Origin: an uncultured Alphaproteobacteria bacterium
Lineage (GTDB): Bacteria > Pseudomonadota > Alphaproteobacteria > Rhizobiales > Pleomorphomonadaceae
DNA: 21,594 nucleotides
Direction: 5' to 3'
Assembly: GCA_937900425.1 (NCBI GenBank)
Contig: CALCDT010000336.1
Coordinates: forward strand, 1 to 21,594
Shown piece after piece: positions 20,984-21,594 of the stretch. The notes under the pieces were generated by a model. That model had not been told where the DNA came from. It made no database searches and saw nothing but the letters and a program-made list of their open reading frames with translations. Made by a program: the position numbers and the translations under genes. Numbering within the stretch: position 1 is the first letter of the stretch; the number at the start of each line of letters is the position of its first letter.

Positions 20984-21594
20984 TCGGCCCGCTCCGGGAC
21001 ACGCGGCTCGCCATCCGCTCCGCTCGCCCCGGCCTCGCCGTAGAGCACGAAGGGCCGCTCGTCGTCGGTGAAGACGCCGACCGGATGCCGCGCCCCGCTC
21101 GCCGGCCGGCCGAGCACGAAGTGGCGCAGCACGCCGCCGAAGGTGCGCTCGAGGTTCGCCTGCGTGAAGATCTCGGCGGTCGGCCCGTAGGCGAGCACGG
21201 TGTTCTTGACCAGCACGGTGCGGTCGCAGAACTCGGGCACGGAGCCGAGGTTGTGGGTCGACACCAGCATCACCCTCCCCTCGTCGCGCAGCGCCGCGAG
21301 CAGGCTGACGATCGCCTCCTCGGTCTTGACGTCGACGCCGGTGAAGGGCTCGTCGAGCAGGATGACCCGGCCGTCCTGGGCGAGCGCGCGGGCGAGGAAG
21401 ACGCGCTTCTTCTGCCCGCCGGACAACTCTCCGATCTGGCGCTTCGCGAAATCCGTCATGCCGACGCGGGCGAGCGCCGAGGCCACCGCCTCGCGGTCCG
21501 CCGCCTTCGGCAGCCGCAGGAAGTTCATGTGGCCGTAGCGGCCCATCATGACGACGTCCTCGACCAGCACCGGGAAGTTCCAGTCGACCTCCTC
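20980..21594 (-). CDS. sitB: Manganese/iron ABC transporter ATPase SitB (5' truncated by window)
   Basis: The frame is open to the right edge of the window, so the N-terminus with Walker A is missing; 204 residues are visible. It powers the SitCD importer. The fragment starts EEVDWNFPVLVEDVVMMGRYGHM, characteristic of the SitB/YfeB group. The ABC signature LSGGQ is at fragment residues 57-61, Walker B VILLDEPF at 77-84, and the H-loop histidine in STHN at 114. A C-terminal extension of about 40 residues with HPVGVFTDDERPFVLYG follows. The periplasmic binding protein gene (sitA) would be expected further right, outside the window. Confidence 0.92.
   Translation of the reverse strand, partial: EEVDWNFPVLVEDVVMMGRYGHMNFLRLPKAADREAVASALARVGMTDFAKRQIGELSGGQKKRVFLARALAQDGRVILLDEPFTGVDVKTEEAIVSLLAALRDEGRVMLVSTHNLGSVPEFCDRTVLVKNTVLAYGPTAEIFTQANLERTFGGVLRHFVLGRPASGARHPVGVFTDDERPFVLYGEAGASGADGEPRVPERAE

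Overview
The window is about 21.6 kb of high-GC DNA from an alphaproteobacterium. FliX, FlbT, FlaF, a FlgJ rod-binding protein without a muramidase domain, a DksA with one cysteine, and TTAA-N7-TTAA (CtrA-type) boxes in front of flagellar genes all point to Alphaproteobacteria. Hyphomicrobiales is the most likely order; I cannot name the genus from sequence alone. Most of the window is the late part of a flagellar cluster, followed at the right end by a MoxR-type AAA ATPase and the start of a manganese/iron ABC transporter operon.

Layout, left to right. 1-1084 (+): 3' end of flgA, then flgH (L-ring lipoprotein). 1085-1399: no gene, but three tandem stem-loops with nearly the same loop sequence, then the dksA terminator. 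1400-2432 (-): dksA and fliX. 2433-2721: the divergent fliX/flgI control region with a full CtrA-type box. 2722-4633 (+): flgI, flgJ/cheL and a flgN-like chaperone gene, tightly overlapped. 5069-5482 (+): a flaG-like gene. 5952-10647 (+): three tandem flagellin genes, two of which are close paralogues. 11189-11963 (+): flbT and flaF, overlapping, the post-transcriptional regulators of flagellin. 12269-13057 (+): a glutaredoxin-MauE membrane fusion of unknown role. 13203-18093 (-): flgE, flgK and flgL (hook and hook-filament junction) behind a consensus sigma-54 promoter. 18347-19192 (+): MoxR-type ATPase. 19203-21594 (-): sitD, sitC and a 5'-truncated sitB.

How the genes work together: FlgA and FlgI build the P-ring, FlgH the L-ring, FlgJ/CheL helps rod assembly, FlgE is the hook, FlgK and FlgL form the hook-filament junction and probably use the FlgN-like chaperone, and the flagellins form the filament under FlbT/FlaF control. 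FliX couples basal-body assembly to sigma-54/FlbD transcription in Caulobacter. The control elements seen here (CtrA boxes, a sigma-54 promoter on flgE, and a 17-bp element shared by the fliX/flgI and flgE upstream regions) fit that type of hierarchy.

The most novel-looking signals are noncoding: the stem-loop array after flgH, the shared 17-bp element, and the inverted repeat before the first flagellin gene. I found no tRNA, rRNA, CRISPR array, insertion sequence or phage gene.
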